From Aerococcus loyolae (GTDB taxonomy: Bacteria > Bacillota > Bacilli > Lactobacillales > Aerococcaceae), in NCBI RefSeq assembly GCF_002871915.2, contig NZ_CP126958.1, positions 372,001 to 436,000 on the forward strand: a DNA stretch of 64,000 nucleotides, in the 5' to 3' direction. The position numbers and the translations under genes were made by a program. This document shows positions 27,864-37,309 of the stretch, one piece after another; positions within the stretch are counted from its first letter, which is position 1, and each line of letters starts with the position of its first letter. The notes beneath the pieces are model-generated. The model ran no database searches. It was not told where the DNA came from and worked only from the letters and a program-made list of their open reading frames with translations.

Positions 27864-29621
27864 ATGTTCAATCTATTTTTATTTATCTTGTCGACCTACG
27901 GCTATGTCTCCTGCTTAGAGAAGCGATTAGCAGTTTCGCCTTATCTGTCTTGGATCTTAGTGATCGCTGGGCAAAGTTTAACAATTTATGCTTTTGCCCT
28001 GGTGAACTTCCTGCAACCGGCTATGTATCTTATTTATTACTTAGGTTTTGTCCTATTAGCTGTTTATCTATTTCAACAAGGTCGCTCTAGCCAGGGAAGT
28101 TTCCTTGTCCTTTTCCAAAGAAAATTTCCCTGGATTAGCCTTATCTTCTTAGTGACCTTTTTGATATGGGTGCTTTTAATGAAGGATATGCCCCTTATTT
28201 TTTGGGATAATTTTTCCCATTGGGGATTAATTGTTAAATTCTTCTTCAATGAACAGCGCTTAGCGACTGATTTGGACAAGATTATCTACTATCGGTCATA
28301 CCCACCGGCAGTTTCCTTATACATTAATTATGTGGTTAATTTTCTGGGCTATAGCGAAGGCCATATGATTATTGGTAATTTCATGGTTAATTTAGCTGCT
28401 CTATACGCCTTTTTCACTCCCTTTAATATCAAGAAAAATAAAATCACTGGTTTTTTGGTCCTCTTTTTAATCGCAGGCTTTTATTTAATGGATGACCACG
28501 TTAAAATGTATAATTTGTTAGTGGATAACTTGCTGGCTTATCTGACCTTGGCGGCTTTTGCCGGCTTATATCACTACCGGAAGAATAGAAAGATTAGCTC
28601 GCTAATTGTAATTCTCCTTGCCGGCTTCTTAGGTTTGGTTAAGGGGAGCGGAATTTTCTTTGTTGTCTTAGTTATTGCTGTTTATTGCTATTATTTGACT
28701 AAGTACGACAAGGCTAAAGAGCCCTTTTCTCTAAAAAAATATTTACCTGTTTTACTGAGTCTACTTCCCTTTGCTTTGTGGAAACTCTATGTAAGGTTAA
28801 TGTATGATACCTCGCAATTTCGCCATAGTGTCCACTTTGATTGGAGCCAACTACATCTTAAGGCCAAAATTGTGGCTAAATTTATTCTTCAAAGTTTGGA
28901 CCCCTGGACGCCTGCAACTTGGGGACTGGTTTTGATAGTAGTCTTAGTTTTAGTGATGCTTTTAGTGACCGCCAGAGAGAAGAATTTACAGAAGCAGCTA
29001 ATAACTTTTTCTGGAATTCTTTTTGCTGTGTTGTTTGTTTATTATTTGTCTACCATGGCCATGTACTTGACCGCTATGCCAATGGATGAAGCAGTCAAAT
29101 TGGCTCAATTCGACCGTTATACCCTGACTGGGGTTTTTGTGGGACTAGGAAGTATTAGTCTAGTGGCGATTAAATATTTTGAGAGTCGCGTCGAGGATAA
29201 GAGTGATTATTCACTTTATGGGAAGAAGTTTATCTATACTGGACTTATTGGTATTTACTTTATCAGTCTGGCCTATGACCTAGTCGATGCGGCCATTGAA
29301 AAGAGAAACTTCATCAATGAGTCTATTCCCTATGAATATCATAAAATGGGTATTGATAACCATAAATTAAACAATAAAAAGGTCTTAGTATTGGCCAGTG
29401 GTAAGTGGAATACCGATAATGCCGGCAATTTGTACCTCTACACCCCCAATACTCATCTCTATAAGGGCAATCCAGACGTGGTGAAAAATTATGACCAAAT
29501 CCTGGTTTTAGATAATAAAGAAGCGACCCAGACTTGGGTCAAGGAATTAACTGGCCAACAATTAGATCCGGGTTTCTATGATGTGAAGGATGTTATCAAT
29601 GAAAGTCTTATTCAAAAATAG
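27864..29621 (+). CDS. Polytopic membrane protein, GT-C-like glycosyltransferase candidate (copy 1)
   Basis: The 585 aa protein has about 13 hydrophobic segments and a soluble C-terminal part (about 500-585). I do not recognise a named family with certainty. The first long loop carries D115-N-F-S-H-W-G-L and, about 30 residues later, YYRSYPPA. Both are conserved in the paralogue at 32504-34267, as are the later SMPxDEAxxLAQFDRY and the C-terminal LYTPNTxxYxGxP. An acidic residue in the first extracytoplasmic loop of a multi-helix protein is the GT-C pattern, and the glycan locus supports transfer from a lipid-linked sugar, but this is inference. ATG 27864 follows GAGAGGGG. Confidence 0.6.
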   Translation: MFNLFLFILSTYGYVSCLEKRLAVSPYLSWILVIAGQSLTIYAFALVNFLQPAMYLIYYLGFVLLAVYLFQQGRSSQGSFLVLFQRKFPWISLIFLVTFLIWVLLMKDMPLIFWDNFSHWGLIVKFFFNEQRLATDLDKIIYYRSYPPAVSLYINYVVNFLGYSEGHMIIGNFMVNLAALYAFFTPFNIKKNKITGFLVLFLIAGFYLMDDHVKMYNLLVDNLLAYLTLAAFAGLYHYRKNRKISSLIVILLAGFLGLVKGSGIFFVVLVIAVYCYYLTKYDKAKEPFSLKKYLPVLLSLLPFALWKLYVRLMYDTSQFRHSVHFDWSQLHLKAKIVAKFILQSLDPWTPATWGLVLIVVLVLVMLLVTAREKNLQKQLITFSGILFAVLFVYYLSTMAMYLTAMPMDEAVKLAQFDRYTLTGVFVGLGSISLVAIKYFESRVEDKSDYSLYGKKFIYTGLIGIYFISLAYDLVDAAIEKRNFINESIPYEYHKMGIDNHKLNNKKVLVLASGKWNTDNAGNLYLYTPNTHLYKGNPDVVKNYDQILVLDNKEATQTWVKELTGQQLDPGFYDVKDVINESLIQK

Positions 29622-29655
29622 GTCTAAAATATTATTAAGACCATGTTGACAAGTG

Positions 29656-29682
29656 ATTGCTGACTTATTGATATGCTATAAT
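29656..29682 (+). promoter_or_regulatory. Promoter before the cytidylyltransferase gene
   Basis: Extended -10 TGCTATAAT (29674-29682), with a weak -35 TTGCTG (29656-29661) at 15 bp. Confidence 0.5.
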
Positions 29683-29720
29683 TAATCCTATAAAGATCCA
29701 TTATATAAAGGAGTCAAGTG

Positions 29721-31355
29721 ATGAATATATTAGCTGTTATACCAGCACGTGGAGGCTCTAAAGGAATTCCACGCAAGAACGTGAGAATACTTAATGGGCA
29801 TCCTTTAATCGCTTATGCCATTATGAATGCTCAAAATAGCCAATATCAGATGGATGTCTGTGTCTCAACGGATGATGAAGAAATCGCCCGCGTCGCAGAA
29901 ACTTACCAAGCTGAAGTGGTATGGCGAGGAGAAAATTTATCTAGTGATGCAGTCACTTTAGATCCAGTGATTTATGATGCTTACCAGAAGATGGAGGCTA
30001 AGAAGGGGGTCCATTATGACCTGATTATTACCCTACAAGCGACTTCACCGCTCTTACAAATCAAAACTCTGGACCAAGCCATTGAGAAATTGATCACTGA
30101 TCCGGTTATTGATACCCTGATCAGTGTGGTCAACCACCCGCATTTATCCTGGACAGAGGATGATTCTGGCAAGATTATTCCTAATTATAAAGAACGACTC
30201 AATCGCCAATATTTACCAGCTAACTATTCTGAAACTGGCGCTTTCCTTATTACCCGTGACCATGCCATAGAAGAAAATTCGCGGATAGGGGAGCACTTGG
30301 CTGTTTTTCAGGTGCCAGAAGCGGAGTCAACCGACATCGACACAGCTCAGGACTGGTGGGTGGTTGAAAATGAAATGAATAAGAAAAATATTCTTATTCG
30401 TGTGGAAGGCTATGCCGAAATTGGTTTAGGACATGTATACCGTGGCTTAGCCCTAGCTTACGGCTTGATTCATCATAAGGTCCACTTTGTGACTAGTCGG
30501 CAATCGAATCTAGCCCAAGAGAAATTAAAGGCCAGTCATTTTCCTTACACGGTAATCGATTCTGAAGAGGAAATTCTTGATCTGATCGACGAATATGATG
30601 CTGATATTTTAATTAATGATATTTTAGATACATCTATCGATTATATGCAAATGCTCAAACAGCGCGACCTGCGTATCATCAATTTTGAAGATATTGGCCC
30701 AGGAGCTGATCTCGCTGATGCGGTCATTAACGATCTATACGCTCCTCAGAAGAAAGGAAGCCAATATTATTGGGGTAGCCCCTATTATATCATTCGGGAT
30801 GAATTCTTAATCAATTCTCCTAGTGATTTTCATGAAGAAGTGAAGAATATTTTTGTTATTTTTGGTGGGGTGGATCCTAATAACCTGACCCAAAAAGTAT
30901 TGGAGGCTATTCCCTTTGTCGAAAATGCCAAAGATATTCAATTTACCATAGTGGTCGGACCTGGCTATCCCTATTTTGAACAAGTCAAGGCCCAGGCGGA
31001 AAGTATGCCATACGCTATTGATGTGATCCAAAATGTAAAAGTTATGTCTGATTATATGAATAAATCGGACATCGCAGTTTCTTCCCAAGGTCGGACCATG
31101 TTAGAATTAGCGGCTATGGGAGTACCAACGATTCTCTTGGCTCAAAATGAGCGGGAATTAACCCATGAATTTGGTTATTTATCCAATGGCTTTATGAACC
31201 TAGGCTTAGGCCAAGCCATCGATAGCCAATCCATTGGGCGGACTTTGAATTGGTTGATTGAAACACCACAAATTCGTCAACAAATGCACCAACAAATGTT
31301 AGCCAATGACTTACGTCATGGTTTAGATCGTGTATTAAAAATTATTTTAGAGTAA
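29721..31355 (+). CDS. Fusion: CMP-nonulosonate cytidylyltransferase (NeuA/PseF) + PseG/SpsG-type hydrolase
   Basis: The 544 aa product joins two enzymes. Residues 1 to about 218 are a cytidylyltransferase (AVIPARGGSKGIPRKN at 5-20; later LITLQATSPLL and SETGAFLIT), which activates a nonulosonic acid with CTP. From about 221, a GT-B-like PseG/SpsG domain begins with ILIRVEGYAEIGLGHVYRG, where His238 matches the catalytic His of PseG, the enzyme releasing UDP from UDP-2,4-diacetamido sugars in pseudaminic acid synthesis. SSQGRTMLELAAMGVPTILL is the UDP-binding region. Start ATG 29721 follows AAAGGAG at 7 nt. neuB follows after 10 bases. The two fused steps flank the synthase step. Confidence 0.88.
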   Translation: MNILAVIPARGGSKGIPRKNVRILNGHPLIAYAIMNAQNSQYQMDVCVSTDDEEIARVAETYQAEVVWRGENLSSDAVTLDPVIYDAYQKMEAKKGVHYDLIITLQATSPLLQIKTLDQAIEKLITDPVIDTLISVVNHPHLSWTEDDSGKIIPNYKERLNRQYLPANYSETGAFLITRDHAIEENSRIGEHLAVFQVPEAESTDIDTAQDWWVVENEMNKKNILIRVEGYAEIGLGHVYRGLALAYGLIHHKVHFVTSRQSNLAQEKLKASHFPYTVIDSEEEILDLIDEYDADILINDILDTSIDYMQMLKQRDLRIINFEDIGPGADLADAVINDLYAPQKKGSQYYWGSPYYIIRDEFLINSPSDFHEEVKNIFVIFGGVDPNNLTQKVLEAIPFVENAKDIQFTIVVGPGYPYFEQVKAQAESMPYAIDVIQNVKVMSDYMNKSDIAVSSQGRTMLELAAMGVPTILLAQNERELTHEFGYLSNGFMNLGLGQAIDSQSIGRTLNWLIETPQIRQQMHQQMLANDLRHGLDRVLKIILE

Positions 31356-31365
31356 GGAGATTAAA

Positions 31366-32430
31366 ATGGGGATTCATGAAGTATTAAAAGAACAGGGTTA
31401 CTATGTCATCGGAGAAATCGGAGTCAATTACTATGATATTGCCAAAGAAAACGGCACCACTCCAATGGAAGCAGCTAAGTTAATGATTGATAAGGCAAAA
31501 GAGTCAGGCATGGATGCCGTTAAATTCCAAACTTATAAGGCCGAAACCATTGCTTCAAAATTCTCGCCTTCCTATTGGGACACCAGTGAAGAAGCGACAA
31601 CCTCACAATATGAGCTTTTCAAAAAATTTGATTCTTTTGGCTATGATGAATATAAGGAATTAGCTGATTACTGTCATCAAGTGGGTATTGAATTCTTCTC
31701 GACCGCTTTTGATTTTGATTCGGCTGATTATTTATATGACTTGATGAATATTTATAAAATTTCTTCATCAGATTTATCCAACCTGCCTTTTATTAAATAC
31801 CAAGCAGAAAAAGGAAAAACTATTCTCTTATCAACCGGGGCTTCAAGTATAGATGAAATTCATCAAGCCGTTGAAACCATTGAATCCACTGGCAATAAGG
31901 ATATTGTCATTATGCACTGTGTCTTAGAGTACCCAACCCCCTTTGAAGACGCTAACCTCAATGTTATTTCCAGTCTGATTAAGGAATTTCCTGACTATGT
32001 GATCGGTTACTCTGACCATACCCGTCCTGATCCACAAATGGATGTTGTCAAGACTGCTGTGGCTTTAGGGGCTAAAGTTATCGAGAAACACTATACTTTA
32101 GATAAGACCTTGCCGGGTAATGACCATTACCATGCCATGGACCCTGAAGACATGAAAGTCTTGAAAGAAGGCCTCGAATTCCAAATGAAGGTAAGAGGCC
32201 AAGCGGTTGCTGACTTAGAGGCTCAAGCAGCTGCTCGCAAGAACGCACGACGTTCAATCGTTCTTACCCAAGATGTCAAGGCAGATACGGTCTTAACCGA
32301 AGACATGCTAACCTTTAAACGGCCTGGTACGGGAATTGCCCCTGGAAAGGTGAAGGAAGTTATTGGTAGAAAGGTTAACCAAGACCTTGCTGAAGATACG
32401 ACTTTAATGGAAGATATGTTAGAAAAATAG
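31366..32430 (+). CDS. neuB: NeuB-family nonulosonic acid synthase
   Basis: The 354 aa product has an N-terminal TIM barrel condensing phosphoenolpyruvate with a hexosamine (IGEIGVNY near the start, VKFQTYKAE, VIGYSDHT, IEKHYTLDKTLPGNDH) and a C-terminal SAF/antifreeze-like domain (about 290-354, RRSIVLTQDVKA). The family includes Neu5Ac, legionaminic and pseudaminic acid synthases, and sequence inspection does not separate them. The fused PseG domain upstream favours a pseudaminic-type substrate. ATG 31366 follows AAGGAG. The gene ends at a terminator. Confidence 0.92.
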   Translation: MGIHEVLKEQGYYVIGEIGVNYYDIAKENGTTPMEAAKLMIDKAKESGMDAVKFQTYKAETIASKFSPSYWDTSEEATTSQYELFKKFDSFGYDEYKELADYCHQVGIEFFSTAFDFDSADYLYDLMNIYKISSSDLSNLPFIKYQAEKGKTILLSTGASSIDEIHQAVETIESTGNKDIVIMHCVLEYPTPFEDANLNVISSLIKEFPDYVIGYSDHTRPDPQMDVVKTAVALGAKVIEKHYTLDKTLPGNDHYHAMDPEDMKVLKEGLEFQMKVRGQAVADLEAQAAARKNARRSIVLTQDVKADTVLTEDMLTFKRPGTGIAPGKVKEVIGRKVNQDLAEDTTLMEDMLEK

Positions 32431-32447
32431 GATACATGTTGATTGAT

Positions 32448-32486
32448 AACCTAGGGTTTATGCTAAGGCATGACTTTAGGTTTTTT
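32448..32486 (+). terminator. neuB terminator
   Basis: Stem AACCTAGGGTTTATGC / GCATGACTTTAGGTT (with G-U pairs), loop TAAG, tail TTTTTT. Confidence 0.78.
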
Positions 32487-32503
32487 GTTAATAGAGGAAA
32501 AGT

Positions 32504-34267
32504 ATGATTCAATTAATTTTATTTACACTATCAACTTTAGGTTATGCTGCTGGCTCCATTAGATTTTTAAAGCTTAATAAATATTTTTCCTGGATTTTGG
32601 TCATGATTTTCCAAAGTCTTTTCTTATATTTAGCGGCCTTGGCGAACTTATTGCTGCCTGCTTTGTGGGCGACCTATTTATTAGGCTTTTTCTTGCTCAT
32701 TTTGATAAGCATTGATTATTGGAAAAATTCTCGTGGAAAGGGAAATTTTTTAAGGCTATTTTTTTCACAGGTCAGACAAGGGATTGCCTTTCCTGAAATT
32801 ATTGCCTTAGTGGCGATTTTAGGTTGGTTTCTTGTTATGAAGGGGATGCCCCTGATTCATTTCGATAATTATTCGCACTGGGGCCTGGTGGTCAAATACT
32901 TATTTACTGAACTGCATTTACCGACAGATATCGACCAGTTAATTTATTACCGGTCTTATCCACCAGCGACTTCCCTTTATATTAGTTATTTTATTTATTT
33001 CTGTGGCTATAGCCAAGCCAAGATGATCATGGGTTTCTTTCTCTTTAATATGGCTTGTCTTTATTCCTTTTTTGGTATATTGACTAAACCTGCCAATCGA
33101 TTAAATGCGGCCTTAATTGCTTTATTGTGGGGAATATTTTTTATTTTAGACAATTCAGTCAAGATGAATAATTTATTAGTCGACAATCTCTTGGCCTATT
33201 TAACCCTAGCGGCTGGTATTTATGCTTTTCGCTATCGAAAACACTTAGCTTATTTAATCACCGGGACGTTATTGTTTATCAGTATGATCAACCTGACTAA
33301 GGATAGCGGTTTATTCTTCAGTTTGCTTATTGTTTTATATGTGACTTACTTAATCATTAGTAATCAAAATTTAGTCAGAAAGGACAAGCTCAAGGCCTTT
33401 GCTATTCTACTTCCTGGCGCCTTTTTATCGAAGTTAACTTGGTCCTTCTATGTAAAATTTAATTATGACCTATCGGGCTTTAAGCATAGTAGCCATTTTA
33501 ACCAAGAGAGCCTTGAATTAGTCAAGCAAATTGGAAAAAGCTATTTAATCAAGCTATTAGATCCATTAATTCCTGCAACTGCTGGGATTATATTAGCCTT
33601 TACTATCTTAGTGATTCTTAGCTTATCTTGTCTTTTGACTAAAAAACACTTCCTTAGCATGAAAGGCCTGTGTTTAGCCATGGGGCTTACTTATATCATT
33701 TATTTCCTGGGAGTCTTTTTTATGTACGTGAGCTCCATGCCCAAAGATGAAGCCCTGCGTCTCGCTCAATTTGACCGTTATGCCATGACCATCGCCTATG
33801 TCTTACTCGGAACAGTTTTTTTAGTTGGGGTTTACTATTTTGATAAGTATTTTCAAAAGGGAACGAGTGACTCTCATTTCATCAATCTAGTGACTTTATT
33901 CATAATGGTGATCTACCTGGCGGGACTGGGCTCTGATTGGTTAATTGCTAAACACGAGACCATTGCCTTTAAAGAGCGCTCGATTCCTTATCAGTATGAA
34001 AAACTTGGCTTAGAGCAGATGACCTTAAACGACTCACGGATCCTTGTTTTTACTTCGGGAGGCTGGAAAACAGATTTTGCCGGTCGTTATTATTTATATA
34101 CGCCAAATACCAAGATTTATAATGGGGACCCAGCTATGCTGAAAGATTATGATCAAGTATTGGTTCTTGATGAACTTCCGCAAACCAAAAAGTGGGAGAA
34201 AGAACTAACTAAGAAAGAATGGCCTGTTGGTTTGTATACAGTTGATCGTTTTCTTAATGGTAATTAA
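32504..34267 (+). CDS. Polytopic membrane protein, GT-C-like glycosyltransferase candidate (copy 2)
   Basis: The 587 aa protein is a clear full-length paralogue of the one at 27864-29621. It has the same number of membrane segments, the loop motif D121-N-Y-S-H-W-G-L, YYRSYPPA, KMNNLLVDNLLAYLTLAAG, SSMPKDEALRLAQFDRYAMT, and the soluble C-terminal end with LYTPNTKIYNGDPAMLKDYDQ. The two copies flank the nonulosonate genes. Different acceptor or donor use would explain keeping both. Its function is not known. It lies directly after the neuB terminator. Confidence 0.6.
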   Translation: MIQLILFTLSTLGYAAGSIRFLKLNKYFSWILVMIFQSLFLYLAALANLLLPALWATYLLGFFLLILISIDYWKNSRGKGNFLRLFFSQVRQGIAFPEIIALVAILGWFLVMKGMPLIHFDNYSHWGLVVKYLFTELHLPTDIDQLIYYRSYPPATSLYISYFIYFCGYSQAKMIMGFFLFNMACLYSFFGILTKPANRLNAALIALLWGIFFILDNSVKMNNLLVDNLLAYLTLAAGIYAFRYRKHLAYLITGTLLFISMINLTKDSGLFFSLLIVLYVTYLIISNQNLVRKDKLKAFAILLPGAFLSKLTWSFYVKFNYDLSGFKHSSHFNQESLELVKQIGKSYLIKLLDPLIPATAGIILAFTILVILSLSCLLTKKHFLSMKGLCLAMGLTYIIYFLGVFFMYVSSMPKDEALRLAQFDRYAMTIAYVLLGTVFLVGVYYFDKYFQKGTSDSHFINLVTLFIMVIYLAGLGSDWLIAKHETIAFKERSIPYQYEKLGLEQMTLNDSRILVFTSGGWKTDFAGRYYLYTPNTKIYNGDPAMLKDYDQVLVLDELPQTKKWEKELTKKEWPVGLYTVDRFLNGN

Positions 34268-34384
34268 CTTTTAAAGTTATTGTAAGAATCAGTCAAATTC
34301 CTATAAAATCAGCTTTTCCCTTGATCAGATATGATATAATTCATCTGTTACTAAAGCGTCAGGAAATGGAGTAATAGAAAAATT

Positions 34385-35341
34385 ATGTTATTAAGTGTAA
34401 TTATTCCAGCTTATAATGTCGAAAGTACCTTGCAACGTGCGGTTGATAGTGTCTTAAGACAAAGCATGAAGGATTTTGAAGTGATCATTGTGGATGACGG
34501 GTCTACTGATGGAACCGGTCCACTTTGTGATGCTATCGAGACCCAAGACCAACGGATCAAGGTCATTCACCAAGTCAACGGGGGCTTATCTGCAGCCCGA
34601 AATACAGGTATTAATCAAGCCCAGGGAGATTATTTGGCCTTTCTTGATTCTGATGATGAATATGTTAATGATATTTTTTCCTTATTTTATCGGGCTTATC
34701 AGGAATACCAAATGGACTTGTTTATATTTAACTTTGAACGAGTTTCTGGGAACCAAGTCACCCCTAAAAATGCCATCCGCCAGCAAATATTTAAGAGCCA
34801 GGAAGCAGTTAGGGTCCTCCACCAATATAATGGCTTAGATTTCTATGCTTGGAATAAGATCTGGCACCATTCGCTCTTTGCTGAGATGAGATACCCTCTG
34901 GATACCCTCTATGAAGACATGTATGTGAGTTATCTAGGGGCAAAGCAGGCCAACTGTGTGATTACCACAGATAAGGTTGGCTTAAGATATTACGACAATC
35001 CTCTAGGGATTACTGCCCAAGCCTTTTCTCCTGGACAGTTTGATAATGTCACTGAAAGGGTAAAGATCCTTGATGATGTACTCATTCATTTCCCTGAATT
35101 AGCTCAGGGGGCAGCTCGGCGTTTATTTGATAGTTTCCTAATCATGGCTTACCAACTTTCTCAATGCGAAGATAAGGAAATGAAGGAAAAATACCACGGC
35201 CGCTTGCTTGAGATTCTTAAGCAATACCAGCCCTATTTTAAAGATAACGAGGAAATCTCCTGGCAAAAACGTCTGGCCTGGTCGCTCTATCAAGTATCAC
35301 CAAGTCTGTATAGCCATTTATATCGGATGTATTTAAGTTAA
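34385..35341 (+). CDS. Family 2 glycosyltransferase
   Basis: The 318 aa inverting GT-A enzyme starts LSVIIPAYNVESTLQRAVDSVL, with nucleotide-sugar motifs VDDGSTDGT and FLDSDDEY (DxD-like). It has no membrane segment and would act at the inner face of the membrane on a lipid-linked precursor. It is a paralogue of the enzyme at 36180-37139 (shared DFYAWNKI, LYEDM/LYEDT and NVTERxxxLDDV segments). An extended -10 TGATATAAT is at 34332-34340. The ribosome binding site (GGAG) is rather far from the ATG. Sugar specificity is unknown. Confidence 0.88.
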   Translation: MLLSVIIPAYNVESTLQRAVDSVLRQSMKDFEVIIVDDGSTDGTGPLCDAIETQDQRIKVIHQVNGGLSAARNTGINQAQGDYLAFLDSDDEYVNDIFSLFYRAYQEYQMDLFIFNFERVSGNQVTPKNAIRQQIFKSQEAVRVLHQYNGLDFYAWNKIWHHSLFAEMRYPLDTLYEDMYVSYLGAKQANCVITTDKVGLRYYDNPLGITAQAFSPGQFDNVTERVKILDDVLIHFPELAQGAARRLFDSFLIMAYQLSQCEDKEMKEKYHGRLLEILKQYQPYFKDNEEISWQKRLAWSLYQVSPSLYSHLYRMYLS

Positions 35342-35356
35342 GGGAGGAAGAAAGCA

Positions 35357-36172
35357 GTGAATTTTACAGTGCTGATGTCTTTATATCATAAGGAAGACCC
35401 GACTTATTTACGGCAATGCTTGGATAGCTTGGTCAAGCAAAGCCTGCCAGCTGAAGAAATATTAATTATTAAGGATGGTCCCTTAACCGAGGAACTCGAC
35501 GCTATCCTCGATGACTTTCAAAAGCAATATCCTAAGCAAACCACCATTCAAGCCTATCCCGAAAACCGCGGCCTGGGTTTGGCCTTACAAGATGGGGTTC
35601 AATTGGCCCGTAATGAATGGATTGCCCGGATGGATACTGATGATATTTGCCGGGCGGATCGTTTCGAAAAACAAATCAATTATCTTAAAGAACATCCTGA
35701 GGTCGAGTTATTGGGAAGCGATGTCTTGGAATTTGACCAGTCACCTCATCAGCCAAGTGCCAAAAAAGTCGTGCCTCATAGCTACCAAGAGATCCTAGAG
35801 TATGCTAAGCGGCGTAATCCCTTCAACCATATGACAGTGATTTATAAAAAATCAGCTGTCCTAAAAGCAGGCAATTATCAGCCGTTAAAGGGCTATGAAG
35901 ATTATTATTTATGGGTAAGAATGTTAAAAAATGAGGTTAAGGCTGCCAATATAGCCGATACCCTAGTCTATGCGCGCGCTGACCTGAATATGTTTAAAAG
36001 ACGGGGTGGCTGGGATTATTTTATCGATGGCAGTAAAGCCTATCAAAAAATCTACCAGGTTGGCCTGGCCAGTCCGCTTGATTGGCTGATTCGCATGGGC
36101 GGGCAGGCAGTATTTAATCTAGTCCCTAATTCCCTACGCCAAAATCTCTACAAGAAAATACTAAGAAAGTAG
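35357..36172 (+). CDS. Family 2 glycosyltransferase
   Basis: The 271 aa GT-A enzyme starts FTVLMSLYHKEDPTYLRQCLDSLVKQS, with ENRGLG and ARMDTDDIC as donor-binding motifs. It is of the galactosyl/rhamnosyl-transferase-like branch common in Lactobacillales capsule loci; the sugar is not known. The start is GTG 35357, after GGGAGGAAG. It is 15 bases behind the previous glycosyltransferase gene and 7 bases before the next, so the three form one operon. Confidence 0.87.
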   Translation: MNFTVLMSLYHKEDPTYLRQCLDSLVKQSLPAEEILIIKDGPLTEELDAILDDFQKQYPKQTTIQAYPENRGLGLALQDGVQLARNEWIARMDTDDICRADRFEKQINYLKEHPEVELLGSDVLEFDQSPHQPSAKKVVPHSYQEILEYAKRRNPFNHMTVIYKKSAVLKAGNYQPLKGYEDYYLWVRMLKNEVKAANIADTLVYARADLNMFKRRGGWDYFIDGSKAYQKIYQVGLASPLDWLIRMGGQAVFNLVPNSLRQNLYKKILRK

Positions 36173-36179
36173 GTTTCTG

Positions 36180-37139
36180 ATGTTAATCTCGGTCATTATT
36201 CCGGTTTATAAAGTCGAAAAAACACTAGAGAGAGCGGTAAACAGTGTCTTGAATCAAAGCTACCCGCATTTGGAAATTATTCTGGTCGATGATGGCTCCC
36301 CTGATAAGAGTGGGGATATTGCTGACCAGTTAGCTAAAAATGACCCCCGTATTCAGGTTATCCACCAAGCTAACCAAGGCTTATCAGGAGCGAGAAATAC
36401 CGGTATTGCAGTAGCTAGCGGAGACTATCTGGCTTTTTTGGATAGTGATGACTGCTATGAGCTTGACCTATTTGAACACTTTATAGCTAGTTATCAGGAA
36501 GAACGCCCCGATTTATTTATTTTTAATGTCAAACGCATTGGGGTAAAATCCCAAACTCTAAAAGATTCAAAAGAGATGCTTTTGACCTCTAGCCAAGCCG
36601 GGATTGAAGCCATGCTTGATTATTCCGGGATTGATTTTTATGCTTGGAATAAGATATACGCGAGCCAGCTTTTCCGTGATGTCCGCTTTCCTGAAGGTAA
36701 ATTATATGAAGATACAGCGGTATCCTATGCGACCATGAAAAGGGCGACCAGGATTGTGATGACTTCATATGTAGGGATTAATTATTATGAGAATGAGGAA
36801 AGTATTGTGGCTCAGTCATTTAATCCCAAGCAAATGGACAATGTGACGGAAAGGGCGCGCATGTTAGATGATGTTCAGGCCAACTTCCCAGAGCTTACTG
36901 CTAAGGCGGGAGCCCGTCTATTTGATGGCGTCCTATCTACAGCCTATAAAATGGCCCAAGTCAGTCCCTTTAAGCAAGTAGGGAGTTCTTATCAGGACCT
37001 ATTAGAAATCGTCAACCATTACCGCCCCTATTTTGAAGGAAATGAAGAAATTGACTGGAAAAAGCGCTTAGCTTGGCAATTATTCCGCCTAAATCCCAAA
37101 CTTTATGCTAGAATGTATCAGTGGTACTTAGGAAAGTAA
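36180..37139 (+). CDS. Family 2 glycosyltransferase
   Basis: The 319 aa GT-A enzyme starts ISVIIPVYKVEKTLERAVNSVL, with VDDGSPDKSG and FLDSDDCYE. It aligns over its full length with the enzyme at 34385-35341, so the two arose by duplication and now flank an unrelated GT2 gene. ATG 36180 follows AAGTAGG. A tRNA gene follows after 36 bases. Confidence 0.87.
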   Translation: MLISVIIPVYKVEKTLERAVNSVLNQSYPHLEIILVDDGSPDKSGDIADQLAKNDPRIQVIHQANQGLSGARNTGIAVASGDYLAFLDSDDCYELDLFEHFIASYQEERPDLFIFNVKRIGVKSQTLKDSKEMLLTSSQAGIEAMLDYSGIDFYAWNKIYASQLFRDVRFPEGKLYEDTAVSYATMKRATRIVMTSYVGINYYENEESIVAQSFNPKQMDNVTERARMLDDVQANFPELTAKAGARLFDGVLSTAYKMAQVSPFKQVGSSYQDLLEIVNHYRPYFEGNEEIDWKKRLAWQLFRLNPKLYARMYQWYLGK

Positions 37140-37175
37140 TTTTTTAAGTGCCACTCGATATGATTGATTCAATTT

Positions 37176-37248
37176 GCCCTCGTAGCTCAGTGGATAGAGC
37201 AATCGTTTCCTAAACGATGTGTCGGAAGTTCGATTCTTCTCGGGGGTG
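37176..37248 (+). tRNA. tRNA-Arg (anticodon CCU)
   Basis: A full cloverleaf of 73 bases: acceptor GCCCTCG / CGGGGGT with G-U pairs, D arm with AGCTCAGTGGATAGAGC, anticodon arm ATCGT-TTCCTAA-ACGAT with anticodon CCT at 37209-37211, and T arm GGAAG-TTCGATT-CTTCT. The 3' CCA is not encoded. It decodes AGG. Confidence 0.95.
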
Positions 37249-37309
37249 TTTTATTATAGGCAAAAGGTCGTTGTTATCTGCTATAGGTAGTTAATAAGGA
37301 GATTAGAAC

